DNA of 64,000 nt from JAVXTH01 sp036641395 (GTDB lineage: Bacteria > Bacillota_I > Bacilli_A > Erysipelotrichales > Erysipelotrichaceae): assembly GCA_036641395.1 (NCBI GenBank), contig JAVWEY010000001.1:1-64000 (forward strand), given 5' to 3'. Positions 7,484-16,097 of the stretch are shown here, piece after piece (within the stretch, counting starts at the first letter, position 1; every line of letters starts with the position of its first letter). The notes under the pieces are model-generated. The model was not told where the DNA came from and ran no database searches. It worked only from the letters and a program-made list of their open reading frames with translations. The translations under genes and the position numbers were made by a program.

Positions 7484-8870
7484 TCATATCTAGTTTTAAT
7501 AACTGATTTAATTCAACGGCATATTCCATTGGTAACTCACGAGTAAATGGCTCTAAAAAGCCCATAACAATCATTTCCGTCGCTTGACTTTCACTTAAAC
7601 CACGTGACATCAAATAGAATAATTGTTCTTCTGATATTTTAGAAACCGTTGCTTCGTGCTCAATTTGTGAATCATCATTTCTTGATATATTGATTGGAAT
7701 CGTATCACTGCGACTTTGTTTATCAAGAATTAGTGTATCACATTCTACTTTACTTTTTGCATGTAGCGCATTCGCTGCATGATGAATTAAGCCACGATAA
7801 TTCACCTCACCACCATTACGTGATAAGGATTTAGATATAATATTTGAATAAGTATTAGGTGCTAAGTGAATCATTTTAGCTCCTGCATCTTGAATTTGTC
7901 CTTTACCGGCAACGGCAATTGAAATTGTCATACCGCGTGCCCCTTCTTCCGCTAAGATACAGGCAGGATATTTCATTGTAATCCCACTACCAATATTTCC
8001 ATCAATCCATTCCATACTTCCCTTTTCCATAACTTTGGCACGTTTAGTAACTAAGTTTAGAATATTAGAAGACCAGTTTTGAACCGTTGAATAGCGACAT
8101 TTCGCATTTTTATGAACAAAGATTTCAACCACTGCCGCATGAAGCGAATCTTTTGAATAAGTAGGGGCAGTACAACCCTCAACATAATGTACATCGGCTC
8201 CTTCATCCACAATAATTAAAGTTCTTTCAAACTGACCCATTTGTTCACTATTGATACGAAAATATGATTGTAATGGTTTATCGAGTTTTACACCTTTTGG
8301 AACATAGATAAAACTACCTCCGGACCAAACTGCACTATTAAGTGCTGCAAATTTGTTATCACTATAAGGTACAATCGATGCGAAATATTTACGAAATAAA
8401 TCTGGATATTCTCTTAATGCACTATCGGTATCTAAAAAGATAACACCCTTTTCTTCAACTTCTGCCAACATATTATGATAAACTACTTCACTTTCATACT
8501 GTGTTGAAACACCTGATAAAAACTTAGCTTCTGCCTCTGGTATGCCTAAACGATCAAAGGTATTTTTAATCGTATCCGGTACTTCATCCCAATCATTTTC
8601 TTGACCTGAACTTGGACGAATGTAATATGTATATTCATTAAAATCCAGTTGATCTAAATTAGGTCCCCAATCTTGAATTGGCATTTTAATAAAAGCATCA
8701 TAAGCTTTTAAACGAAAATCTAGCATCCATTGTGGTTCATTTTTAATCTTTGATATCTCTTCTACAATGGCTCTATTAATACCCTTTTCTGTCTTATAAA
8801 TACTTACGTCCTTATCATGAAAGCCATATTTGTATTCACCGTTACCTAATTCATCATTTGCTTTCATCAT
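7467..8870 (-). CDS. sufB: Fe-S cluster scaffold subunit SufB
   Basis: A 467-aa core component of the SufBCD complex on which Fe-S clusters are built before transfer to target proteins. It shows typical SufB stretches such as SGVSTQYESEVVYHN, FIYVPKGVKLDKPLQ, VHYVEGCTAPTY and, near the end, SEEQLFYLMSRGLSE with GFLEPFTRELPMEYA. It overlaps sufU by 17 bp and sits behind a GGAGA site with a double ATG. The order sufC-D-S-U-B is the one known from B. subtilis. Confidence 0.96.
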   Translation of the reverse strand: MMKANDELGNGEYKYGFHDKDVSIYKTEKGINRAIVEEISKIKNEPQWMLDFRLKAYDAFIKMPIQDWGPNLDQLDFNEYTYYIRPSSGQENDWDEVPDTIKNTFDRLGIPEAEAKFLSGVSTQYESEVVYHNMLAEVEEKGVIFLDTDSALREYPDLFRKYFASIVPYSDNKFAALNSAVWSGGSFIYVPKGVKLDKPLQSYFRINSEQMGQFERTLIIVDEGADVHYVEGCTAPTYSKDSLHAAVVEIFVHKNAKCRYSTVQNWSSNILNLVTKRAKVMEKGSMEWIDGNIGSGITMKYPACILAEEGARGMTISIAVAGKGQIQDAGAKMIHLAPNTYSNIISKSLSRNGGEVNYRGLIHHAANALHAKSKVECDTLILDKQSRSDTIPINISRNDDSQIEHEATVSKISEEQLFYLMSRGLSESQATEMIVMGFLEPFTRELPMEYAVELNQLLKLDMSDSIG

Positions 8871-9300
8871 TTTTCTCCATTAATTCAACGATTGCATTCC
8901 AGCCAATTGTTGCACATTTAATCCGATTTGCTTGTGCTCCAACTCCATGAAATGCAACTGCTTCTTCTAATAATTCTTCATCGTAATCATTTTGGTTAAT
9001 CATTGCATAGTAATTATCAATAATCACTTTTGCTTCTTGGATACTTTTCCCTACTAATAACTCACTCATAATTGATGTGGAAGCAGTTGAAATGGTACAA
9101 GCAACCCCATCAAAGCGAATATCTTTAATCGTATCCCCTTCAAACTTTGCTTGTACATAAATATCATCAATACAAGAATCACTTGCCATATGAATTTCAT
9201 TATAATCCTTGCTCTTTGAAAGTTCATGATTACGAGGAAATTCATAATGATCCATAATTATTTGTCTTAAAATCATTGGATCCTTTAACATATCTGACAT
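8854..9300 (-). CDS. sufU: SufU, zinc-dependent sulfur acceptor of SufS
   Basis: A 148-aa IscU-like protein. In Bacillota SufU is a zinc-bound sulfurtransferase that takes persulfide sulfur from SufS. The three conserved cysteines are visible in DSCIDDIY, GVACTIS and RIKCATIGW, and Asp follows the first. The frame opens 11 codons earlier, but the ATG at 9300 has an AGGAGG at ideal distance. It lies 11 bp after the sufS stop and overlaps sufB. Confidence 0.94.
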   Translation of the reverse strand: MSDMLKDPMILRQIIMDHYEFPRNHELSKSKDYNEIHMASDSCIDDIYVQAKFEGDTIKDIRFDGVACTISTASTSIMSELLVGKSIQEAKVIIDNYYAMINQNDYDEELLEEAVAFHGVGAQANRIKCATIGWNAIVELMEKNDESK

Positions 9301-9311
9301 ATTTTTACCTC

Positions 9312-10541
9312 CTAAAAAAAGACATTTAAACAATTCTCTAATGTTGCTGTTGCTAGTACTTTAATAAATTCATCGATTTCATCTTTAGTATTATAAAAAT
9401 ATAAAGATGCACGAATCGTTGCCGATGTTGCTAGGCGTTCCATTAATAATTTTGCACAATGTTGTCCACTACGAACGGCAATTCCTTTAGTATTAAAATA
9501 AGTTGCTGCATCTTGGGCAAAAATATCTTTCACATTAAAAGTGATAATAGCTGCATCTCCATGCTCATTATATATAATTGTATTATCTAGTTTTTTCATT
9601 TCTTGAATCATATAAGTTCTTAATTCATGTTCATATGCTTGAATATTTTCCATTCCAATTTTATTTAAATAAAGACAGGCAGCCTTCATTCCTAAAACAG
9701 CTTCAATGGCAGGTGTTCCTGCTTCAAATTTATACGGAGGATTCTTCAATAAAATATTTCCACACATATCAAAACGAGCATTACTACCGCCCCCTAACAT
9801 AAAGGGATCCATATTGCATAATAAATCATATTTACCATATAAAACACCAACACCGGTCGGTCCACACATTTTATGGGCACTAAATGCAAAGAAATCACAA
9901 TCAAGATCCTTCACATTAACTGGCATATGTGGTAAAGATTGAGCACCATCGACAATAACTTTAGCTCCATATTCGTGGGCAATTGCACATATTTCTTTAA
10001 TTGGAACAATAAAACCTAATACATTAGTAACATGCGCAATCGCAACTACTTTAACTTTGTCATGCATAACCTTTTTAAAGTTCTCAATACTTAAATGACC
10101 TTCATCATCAAGGGGAATATATTCAATGATCGCACCGGTTTCTTCACATGCTTTCATCCAAGGTAAGATATTTGATGCATGTTCTGCCTCCGTTGATAAT
10201 ACAACATCACCTTTTTTAAGATATTTTCTTCCATATCCATAAGCGACTAAATTCAAAGAACCACTCGCACCCGATGTGAAAATAATTTCACGTGCTTCCG
10301 CATGGATAAATTCACCAATGACTTTTCGTGAATCTTCATATTCAGTATCGACCATAAAAGACAATTCATAATCACCACGATGTGCATTTACACTAATATC
10401 TTCATAATAATGAACTACCGTATCAATTACACTTTGTGGTTTAAAAGTCGTAGCTGCATTATCAAAATAAATAAGTGGCTTTCCTTGCATTTCTTTATGA
10501 TTCAACATTGGAAAATCTTTACGTATTTTATTTGTATCCAT
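9312..10541 (-). CDS. sufS: Cysteine desulfurase SufS
   Basis: A 409-aa group II cysteine desulfurase that supplies sulfur for Fe-S assembly. The PLP lysine lies in FSAHKMCGPTGVG (K224), and the persulfide cysteine in RSGQHCAK (C362), the group II signature. It overlaps the end of sufD by 14 bp and is followed by sufU, its acceptor. It is distinct from the NifZ-type desulfurase at 1.8-3.0 kb, so the strain has two desulfurases with separate partners. Confidence 0.96.
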   Translation of the reverse strand: MDTNKIRKDFPMLNHKEMQGKPLIYFDNAATTFKPQSVIDTVVHYYEDISVNAHRGDYELSFMVDTEYEDSRKVIGEFIHAEAREIIFTSGASGSLNLVAYGYGRKYLKKGDVVLSTEAEHASNILPWMKACEETGAIIEYIPLDDEGHLSIENFKKVMHDKVKVVAIAHVTNVLGFIVPIKEICAIAHEYGAKVIVDGAQSLPHMPVNVKDLDCDFFAFSAHKMCGPTGVGVLYGKYDLLCNMDPFMLGGGSNARFDMCGNILLKNPPYKFEAGTPAIEAVLGMKAACLYLNKIGMENIQAYEHELRTYMIQEMKKLDNTIIYNEHGDAAIITFNVKDIFAQDAATYFNTKGIAVRSGQHCAKLLMERLATSATIRASLYFYNTKDEIDEFIKVLATATLENCLNVFF

Positions 10542-11337
10542 CTTTAACGCCTACCTTTTCTTGAATGTTTTTTCTTACGATATCTTGTAATTCTTGATTC
10601 TCTAATAGTTCTACAATTGGCATAAAGTAACCAATCGTTAATAAGCCAATTGCTTGCATTCTTGTAAGTCCTCGACTCTGTAAGTAATATGCTTGCATTT
10701 CATCCATTTGTCCAAGACTCATCGCATGAGATGCTTCTACATCATTTTCATCAATTGTAAGAACTGGAATTACTTCACTTTTTTGTTTATCACTCATCGT
10801 TAATACCCGAGTACTTTGATGTGACTTACTACCATTTGAACCATGATCAATATGGCCATCACCAAACATTCGATAATTACCACCTTCATACACAACTGCA
10901 TAATGATTCATTACCCCAATTGTGTGTGGTGTATGATGAGCAATCAGAAATTCAAAATGCTTCTGAGTGCTCACTAATGAGTTTGAAATTACATGTACTT
11001 GTGCATTTTCGCCGTTTAAATGGACTACTTCTTTCATTTCTTGTTGATGAGGTTCCATATCTAAGTGGCCTAAATTCAAAGTACTATTTTCTTGCATTTG
11101 AACTTCTACCTTTAATTCACTATCAATCATAGAATGAATCATAACAAGTGATAAGTGAGCATTCTCCTCCATTATAATACTTATGTTCATCTCGCTTCCA
11201 CAATTATGTAATAAAACTTCACTTTTTGTGAAAGATTTTGATGTAAGGATTAATTCATGAACACTCATTTCTACTTTTATCTGATAAATACCATCAACAA
11301 GTTGTAATGCTTCTTTTGCTTTTGTTAGGTTCATCAT
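10528..11337 (-). CDS. sufD: SufD, Fe-S assembly scaffold partner
   Basis: About 269 aa from the ATG at 11337; the frame opens at 11361 but those extra eight residues overlap sufC. It is shorter than SufB and has the common SufB/SufD beta-helix pattern, with a C-terminal ESRGLTRMQAIGLLTIGYF-like stretch (QSRGLTRMQAI). SufD pairs with SufB and SufC in the scaffold complex. The position between sufC and sufS supports the call. It is on the short side: many SufD proteins exceed 400 aa, and much of the N-terminal domain is missing. Confidence 0.85.
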   Translation of the reverse strand: MMNLTKAKEALQLVDGIYQIKVEMSVHELILTSKSFTKSEVLLHNCGSEMNISIIMEENAHLSLVMIHSMIDSELKVEVQMQENSTLNLGHLDMEPHQQEMKEVVHLNGENAQVHVISNSLVSTQKHFEFLIAHHTPHTIGVMNHYAVVYEGGNYRMFGDGHIDHGSNGSKSHQSTRVLTMSDKQKSEVIPVLTIDENDVEASHAMSLGQMDEMQAYYLQSRGLTRMQAIGLLTIGYFMPIVELLENQELQDIVRKNIQEKVGVKDGYK

Positions 11338-11338
11338 C

Positions 11339-12160
11339 TTATTGCCCTTTTCTAGCAGCACAAGCTCCTAGCGTAATCCGATTCAAGTTAGGTGTTGTAA
11401 GTTCAATCCCTAATTGTTCAAGAAGTGGATCATAACCATGTGTATTAATATCTTCAACTAATTCATAACCACCACTTTTAACGATTACACCATCAATTAA
11501 TACATGAGCATGGGTTGGTTTAATTCTCTCATAAAACTTTTCATAATGGGAAACAATAATCATCCCCAAATCTTCTTCTTGATGCATTTTCACAATTGCT
11601 TCGCCAACTATTTTTAATGCATCAACATCAAGACCTGAATCAATCTCATCTAGCATTGCCATATGGGGATGTAACAACATCATTTGAACAATTTCATTGC
11701 GTTTCTTTTCTCCACCTGAAAATCCTTCATTTAAAAAACGATGAGCTAAATCACTCTTCATATTCATTGATGCAATACTCTTTTCCATTTCTTTAATAAA
11801 AGAAAAAAGTGGAATTGGTTTTTCTCTTCGCGCATTGATTGCCGCCCGCATAAAATCAGAATTACTAACCCCTGGTACTTCACTTGGATATTGCATTCCT
11901 AAAAACAATCCAGCACGTGAGCGTTCATCAACACTCATTGAAAGTACATCTTGATTATTAAATAATATTTCACCTTGATCAACTACATATTTAGGATTCC
12001 CCATAATCGCCGCTAGTAAAGTAGATTTACCATTTCCATTCGGTCCCATTAGGGCATGAATCTCTTTTGATTTAATTGTTAAATCTAAACCTTTTAATAT
12101 TTCTTTACCATCTACACTTACATGTAGATTACGTATCATTAATTCATTCATTGCACTCAT
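11339..12160 (-). CDS. sufC: SufC, ATPase of the SufBCD complex
   Basis: A 273-aa ABC-type ATPase that drives Fe-S cluster assembly on SufB/SufD. Walker A GPNGNGKSTL (about 39-48), the SufC-typical MQYPSEVPGVSNSDFMR, the signature FSGGEKKRNEI and Walker B AMLDEIDSGLDVDALK are all present. First gene of the operon, behind a clear promoter. Two starts four codons apart (MSAM) are possible. Confidence 0.96.
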   Translation of the reverse strand: MSAMNELMIRNLHVSVDGKEILKGLDLTIKSKEIHALMGPNGNGKSTLLAAIMGNPKYVVDQGEILFNNQDVLSMSVDERSRAGLFLGMQYPSEVPGVSNSDFMRAAINARREKPIPLFSFIKEMEKSIASMNMKSDLAHRFLNEGFSGGEKKRNEIVQMMLLHPHMAMLDEIDSGLDVDALKIVGEAIVKMHQEEDLGMIIVSHYEKFYERIKPTHAHVLIDGVIVKSGGYELVEDINTHGYDPLLEQLGIELTTPNLNRITLGACAARKGQ

Positions 12161-12177
12161 CCCTTTCGTACCGAGTA

Positions 12178-12206
12178 ATCATACCAGATTTTATAGTTAA
12201 GAACAA
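12178..12206 (-). promoter_or_regulatory. Sigma-A promoter of the suf operon
   Basis: On the minus strand TTGTTC, 17 bases and TATGAT with an extended TGG. The transcript would start about 12-15 bases before the AAGGG ribosome site of sufC. No recognisable Fe-S sensor operator was found. Confidence 0.78.
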
Positions 12207-12296
12207 TTGTAACGATTGTGAAATTTTACCCATTTAAATGATATTAATACCATTTAATATAATAATATGGGAAATTACGTGAATGAACTTTATAAA

Positions 12297-12325
12297 TTGC
12301 ATTTTAGTTGATTCTATCATATAAT
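12297..12325 (+). promoter_or_regulatory. Sigma-A promoter of the prsA-like pair
   Basis: TTGCAT, 17 bases and TATAAT. The leader is about 70 nt and ends at AAGGAGGA before the ATG at 12404. Confidence 0.85.
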
Positions 12326-12403
12326 AAACAAGGATTTGAGCGGATGCTCATTTTTTATAAGATTAAATTAATTACAGGAATCTGTACCTTTAAGGAGGAC
12401 TTT

Positions 12404-13396
12404 ATGGTTGAAACATTAAAAAAACAATGGTTTGTTGTTTTGATTGCATTAATCTTTATTTGCTTTGCGTTTTATTATATTTATGATACAAATAAAGGTA
12501 AATTGCCCGGAAAAACAGCAGATGGAAAAGACGTAATCGCTGAAGTTAATAAGAAGAATATTACGGCAGATGATGTCTACAATAACTTGAATGAAAGTAT
12601 GTCAGGTTCAATCGCTTATTTGTACTTTGAACGATTAGTTGCGGATCAAGCAATTAAGACAACGGAAACAATGGAAAAAGATGCTGCGGCACAAGCAGAG
12701 AGTTATACACAACAAGTTATGCAACAGTATGGTGAACTTGAAGGTAAAAAGTATTTACAAGAAGGTTTAAAAAGCATTGGTTATGGAGAAGATGAATTAA
12801 ATGAATATTTCTTACATTACATCAAAGTTGAAAAACTTCAAAATAATTATATAGAAAAACATTTAAATGAATTATTCCCACCTGTTTATGAAGCAAAACA
12901 CAGTCGTGTTATGTCGCATATTTTAGTTAAAATGGTCGATGCAAATAATCCAACCGCTGAAGAACTAAAAAAAGTCGCAGAAGTTGAAAAAGCTTTAAGT
13001 GAAAAACAAGACTTCGCAAAGATTGCGAAAAAATATAGTGATGATACAGGAAGTAAAACAAAAGGTGGTAACTTAGGTTATGCCGATAGTGATACAAATT
13101 ATGTTGCCCCATTTAAAGAAAAAGCCTTCGCTATGGCACAAGGTGAAGTAAGTGATTGGGTACGCGTGAGTGATGCTAGTTACAATGGTTGGCATATTAT
13201 TAAATGTGATACAACGGATATGAAAGCTATTATGAAAGATAAAAATGCGAAAACTGGTTTATATAAAGCGGTAACAGAAGCAAATCCAAAATTAAAATCA
13301 CAGATTATTTGGAATACTTCAAAAGATTTAAAAGTTGAATTTAAAGATAAAAAACTTAAGAAAGCGCTCATGGAAAACATGGGTATTAGCGAATAG
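12404..13396 (+). CDS. Membrane-anchored PrsA-like foldase with parvulin domain
   Basis: A 330-aa peptidyl-prolyl isomerase on the outer face of the membrane. The frame opens at 12308, but the ATG at 12404 has the AAGGAGGA site. An uncleaved-looking signal anchor (about 8-26) replaces the usual PrsA lipobox. A SurA_N-like helical region follows, then a parvulin domain (about 168-265) with the signatures MSHILVKM, KGGNLGYAD and GEVSDWVRV...GWHIIKC. PrsA helps secreted proteins fold after export. It is followed after 14 bp by a lipoprotein paralogue, so the two probably act together. Confidence 0.88.
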   Translation: MVETLKKQWFVVLIALIFICFAFYYIYDTNKGKLPGKTADGKDVIAEVNKKNITADDVYNNLNESMSGSIAYLYFERLVADQAIKTTETMEKDAAAQAESYTQQVMQQYGELEGKKYLQEGLKSIGYGEDELNEYFLHYIKVEKLQNNYIEKHLNELFPPVYEAKHSRVMSHILVKMVDANNPTAEELKKVAEVEKALSEKQDFAKIAKKYSDDTGSKTKGGNLGYADSDTNYVAPFKEKAFAMAQGEVSDWVRVSDASYNGWHIIKCDTTDMKAIMKDKNAKTGLYKAVTEANPKLKSQIIWNTSKDLKVEFKDKKLKKALMENMGISE

Positions 13397-13410
13397 AGAG
13401 GGCTCATAAA

Positions 13411-14289
13411 ATGAAGAAAATATCGATATTAGTAGTAGTTATGTCCCTGATCTTATTAACTGGTTGTAGCGATGCTACCGCTGAAATAAGTGATGGAAGT
13501 AAAACATTATTTAGCGTTGGTGGTGAAGAAGTTACCCGTGATGATGTCTTTAAACCAATGAAAGCAAATGCAGCAAGTACTGTATTAGAAGAAGCAACAA
13601 ACTTAATTGTTAAAAAAGAAATTGAAACAACGGATGCGATGCGTCAAGCAGCAAGTGCTGAACTTGAAAAAGCAAAGGCGACAACAAGTGGAACTTTTAA
13701 AGAATATATTAATGGTATGGGATTTAAGAGCGAAGAAGATTACTATAATAAATATTTATTATTAGCACAACAACAAAAAGGTTTATATAATAAATATGTA
13801 GTTGATAATTTTGATAAACTAGCAAAGAAACTTCACCCTGTAAAAGCCCAAGTTATTTACACAACTGATAAAGATAAAGCAGTAGCTGCCTTAGCCGATG
13901 TAATTGCTGGTAAAGGTTTTGTAGAAACTGCTCAAGCTTATGGTGATACAAAAAACTTTAGTGGTAATGTACAATTGATTCATTCATCTTCGATTGGTAT
14001 TGTTGATGTCTTGATGAATCGTATTAAAACAGTTAAAAAAGATAATACTTTGATTAAAGATTTAATTGTAGATGCAACAGGAAATGGTTATTATATTTTA
14101 AATGTTGTAAATACAAAACCTGCTGATTTTAAAGATGAAGCAATCAATGCTTTTTTAGAATTAACTAATACAAAAGAAGATGCGATGGCATATTTCTTAA
14201 AGAAGTATAACTTTGTTGTTTATGATATTAATGTTTACAACACAATTAAAACAAATAATCCTGCTTATTTAGTACAAGATCAAGATTAG
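13411..14289 (+). CDS. PrsA/SurA-like lipoprotein with degenerate parvulin region
   Basis: A 292-aa lipoprotein: signal peptide with lipobox LLTGC (Cys19). Residues about 40-145 look like the SurA_N chaperone part (FSVGGEEVTRDDVF). Where the neighbour has its parvulin domain, this protein keeps only an outline (HPVKAQVIYTTDKD, then KNFSGNVQLI and GYYILNVVNTKP) and lacks the SHILV and GGxLG motifs. It probably works as a chaperone rather than an isomerase. Same transcript as the gene before it, and closed by a terminator. Confidence 0.75.
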   Translation: MKKISILVVVMSLILLTGCSDATAEISDGSKTLFSVGGEEVTRDDVFKPMKANAASTVLEEATNLIVKKEIETTDAMRQAASAELEKAKATTSGTFKEYINGMGFKSEEDYYNKYLLLAQQQKGLYNKYVVDNFDKLAKKLHPVKAQVIYTTDKDKAVAALADVIAGKGFVETAQAYGDTKNFSGNVQLIHSSSIGIVDVLMNRIKTVKKDNTLIKDLIVDATGNGYYILNVVNTKPADFKDEAINAFLELTNTKEDAMAYFLKKYNFVVYDINVYNTIKTNNPAYLVQDQD

Positions 14290-14294
14290 TAGAT

Positions 14295-14327
14295 AACTGA
14301 TAATCGCATCTGATTATCAGTTTTTTT
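14295..14327 (+). terminator. Terminator of the prsA-like operon
   Basis: CTGATAATC and GATTATCAG form a 9-bp stem (extended by A-T pairs) with a 6-base loop, followed by seven T. Confidence 0.93.
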
Positions 14328-14356
14328 ATGTTATAATAATTTCAAGGAGTGATATT

Positions 14357-14755
14357 ATGTGTATATTTTGTAAGATAATTAATCATGAAATACCAGGTAG
14401 TATTCTATATGAAGATGAAGATGTCATAGCGTTTCTAGATATTTCACAAGTAACTAAAGGACATACGTTGATACTTTCAAAGAAGCACACAGAGAACTTT
14501 AATAGTGTTGATACAGAAATACTTGTAAAGATGATTAAAGTCTCTCAGATGCTTTCTATTCATCTTGTAAAGCAGTTACATGCGAAAGGAATGAACATAT
14601 TAAGTAATATGAATGAAATTGCTGGACAAAGTGTTCCTCATTTTCATATTCATTTAATTCCCCGCTATCAAGATGATGATGCAATTGAAATTACCTTTCA
14701 TCAAAGTGAACCACAAGATTTAGATGCATTACAAGCATTATTAAGGATCGATTGA
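14357..14755 (+). CDS. HIT-family nucleotide hydrolase
   Basis: A 132-aa histidine-triad protein of the HinT group. The triad motif HFHIHLIPR lies at about 95-103. The N-terminal CxxC (CIFC) with internal His residues could bind zinc, as in several Gram-positive HIT proteins. Members hydrolyse nucleoside phosphoramidates or similar AMP adducts; the substrate here is unknown. An AAGGAGTG site precedes the ATG. The stop codon lies inside the terminator hairpin. Confidence 0.93.
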   Translation: MCIFCKIINHEIPGSILYEDEDVIAFLDISQVTKGHTLILSKKHTENFNSVDTEILVKMIKVSQMLSIHLVKQLHAKGMNILSNMNEIAGQSVPHFHIHLIPRYQDDDAIEITFHQSEPQDLDALQALLRID

Positions 14756-14766
14756 TCCTTTTTTTA
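14743..14766 (+). terminator. Terminator overlapping the HIT gene stop
   Basis: AAGGATC, a 4-base loop and GATCCTT are followed by T residues. The TGA stop is within the hairpin. Confidence 0.88.
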
Positions 14767-14770
14767 TATG

Positions 14771-14802
14771 AAAAAGTAATGGCTGTATTCTACCATTACC
14801 TT
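14771..14802 (-). terminator. Terminator of the M20 amidohydrolase gene
   Basis: On the minus strand GTAATGG and CCATTAC, extended by G-T and A-T pairs, form the stem, and five T follow. Confidence 0.8.
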
Positions 14803-14815
14803 CTAATTTATAAGT

Positions 14816-15970
14816 TTAAAGAATATTTAATTTTTCTAATATTCTTACGTTACATTCAATCCCATATAAGAGTGCTTCTTCATTAAAATCAAAATTACTT
14901 TCATGTAGATTTGCATTATATTTTTTATCCTTAGTACCAATAAAATAAAATAAACCTGGGACTTTTTCTTGGTAAAAACTAAAATCTTCACTCATCATCA
15001 TTGGTGTTGTTTCAACATAATCTTCATTACTTACATCTTTTAAAATATTATTTAACATATGATCATTAGAAACAATTTTATAAAAATCATGAATTTCACA
15101 TAAGATCTCACAACCAAAGCCTTGCTCCATTCCCCTACAAACTTCATATAAGCGTACTTTTATCGCTTCATACGTATTATTATCAAGCGACCTGATTGAA
15201 CCATCTATCTTAACCGATGATGCAATCTGATTGATGGCAGTTCCCCCTTGAATCATGCCAAGTGATATAATAGCGGATGATAAAGGATCGATATTTCTAG
15301 AAATAATACTTTGTATTTGATTTATTAAGATGGAACTTATCACGATCGCATCTTTACCTAAATAAGGAAATCCAGCATGAGCACTTTTCCCAATAATCGT
15401 AAGGTGCAGTTCACCACTTAATGCCATTAAGGGTCCTGCTTTACTGGCAAAATTGCCAAGTGCTAATGAACCTAAAAGATGGTAACCAATCATTATATCA
15501 ATCGGATAATCATGAAATAATCCATCCTCAATCATTTCTCTAGCGCCACCTGGTCCTTCTTCTCCAGGCTGAAAGATAAAAACAACATCTTCACGTAGTG
15601 TCTTTTTATGAAGGCATATATAATGAATCAAGCCAAGTTGGAGTGCCATGTGTCCATCATGACCACAACTATGAGAATTACCAATGTGTTTGCTTTGATA
15701 ATTACCAAGTGTTTCATCCTTAATCTTTAAACCATCCATATCACTACGAAATCCAATCGGATGAGTTCCATTTATTCCTTTAATGCGAACCACAATCCCT
15801 TGTATTGCATAACCACATCTTATTTCATCGACACCATATTTACTTAATTGTTGAATCAAATATTCTTTTGTAAGAACCGTATTTAAACCTATTTCAGGTA
15901 TTTTATGCAATTGTCGGCGATTATTTCTAACTTCACTAAGCAATTGTTTAATTTCACTTCGAATAATCAC
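14816..15970 (-). CDS. M20-family amidohydrolase (N-acyl amino acid / hippurate hydrolase type)
   Basis: A 384-aa metallo-amidohydrolase. Metal and catalytic motifs of the M20D group are visible: GFRSDMDGL, NSHSCGHDGHM (about 98-108), FQPGEEGPGGA (about 133-143), GYHLLG and, near the end, MMMSEDFSFY. The SCGHDGH cysteine is typical of the amidohydrolase branch. Such enzymes free amino acids or acids from N-acyl or peptide conjugates; the natural substrate cannot be told. The start is GTG with a GGAGG site. No signal peptide, so it is cytoplasmic. Monocistronic. Confidence 0.9.
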   Translation of the reverse strand: MIIRSEIKQLLSEVRNNRRQLHKIPEIGLNTVLTKEYLIQQLSKYGVDEIRCGYAIQGIVVRIKGINGTHPIGFRSDMDGLKIKDETLGNYQSKHIGNSHSCGHDGHMALQLGLIHYICLHKKTLREDVVFIFQPGEEGPGGAREMIEDGLFHDYPIDIMIGYHLLGSLALGNFASKAGPLMALSGELHLTIIGKSAHAGFPYLGKDAIVISSILINQIQSIISRNIDPLSSAIISLGMIQGGTAINQIASSVKIDGSIRSLDNNTYEAIKVRLYEVCRGMEQGFGCEILCEIHDFYKIVSNDHMLNNILKDVSNEDYVETTPMMMSEDFSFYQEKVPGLFYFIGTKDKKYNANLHESNFDFNEEALLYGIECNVRILEKLNIL

Positions 15971-16002
15971 TTGGTTCCTCCATCTTAATCTAGTGAAAAT
16001 AC

Positions 16003-16071
16003 AAAAAATAAATACTGACTTTTATGTTAGAAACCATAATTATATGATATGGGTTTACAATATCAGTATTT
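16003..16071 (-). terminator. Branched terminator-like hairpin after the SpoVID-like gene
   Basis: On the minus strand AAATACTGA (from 16071) pairs with TCAGTATTT (to 16010), and ATTTTTT follows. The large loop holds a second hairpin, AAACCATA with TATGG-G-TTT on the plus strand at 16031-16056. The shape is larger than a normal terminator but ends in a U-run. Confidence 0.6.
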
Positions 16072-16097
16072 AATATTCTTGTATCTCTTTATTGATA

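Noticed and set aside
12339..12357. Hairpin GAGC-GGAT-GCTC with T run as an attenuator before the prsA-like pair
   Set aside because: The stem is only 4 bp; unlikely to stop transcription.
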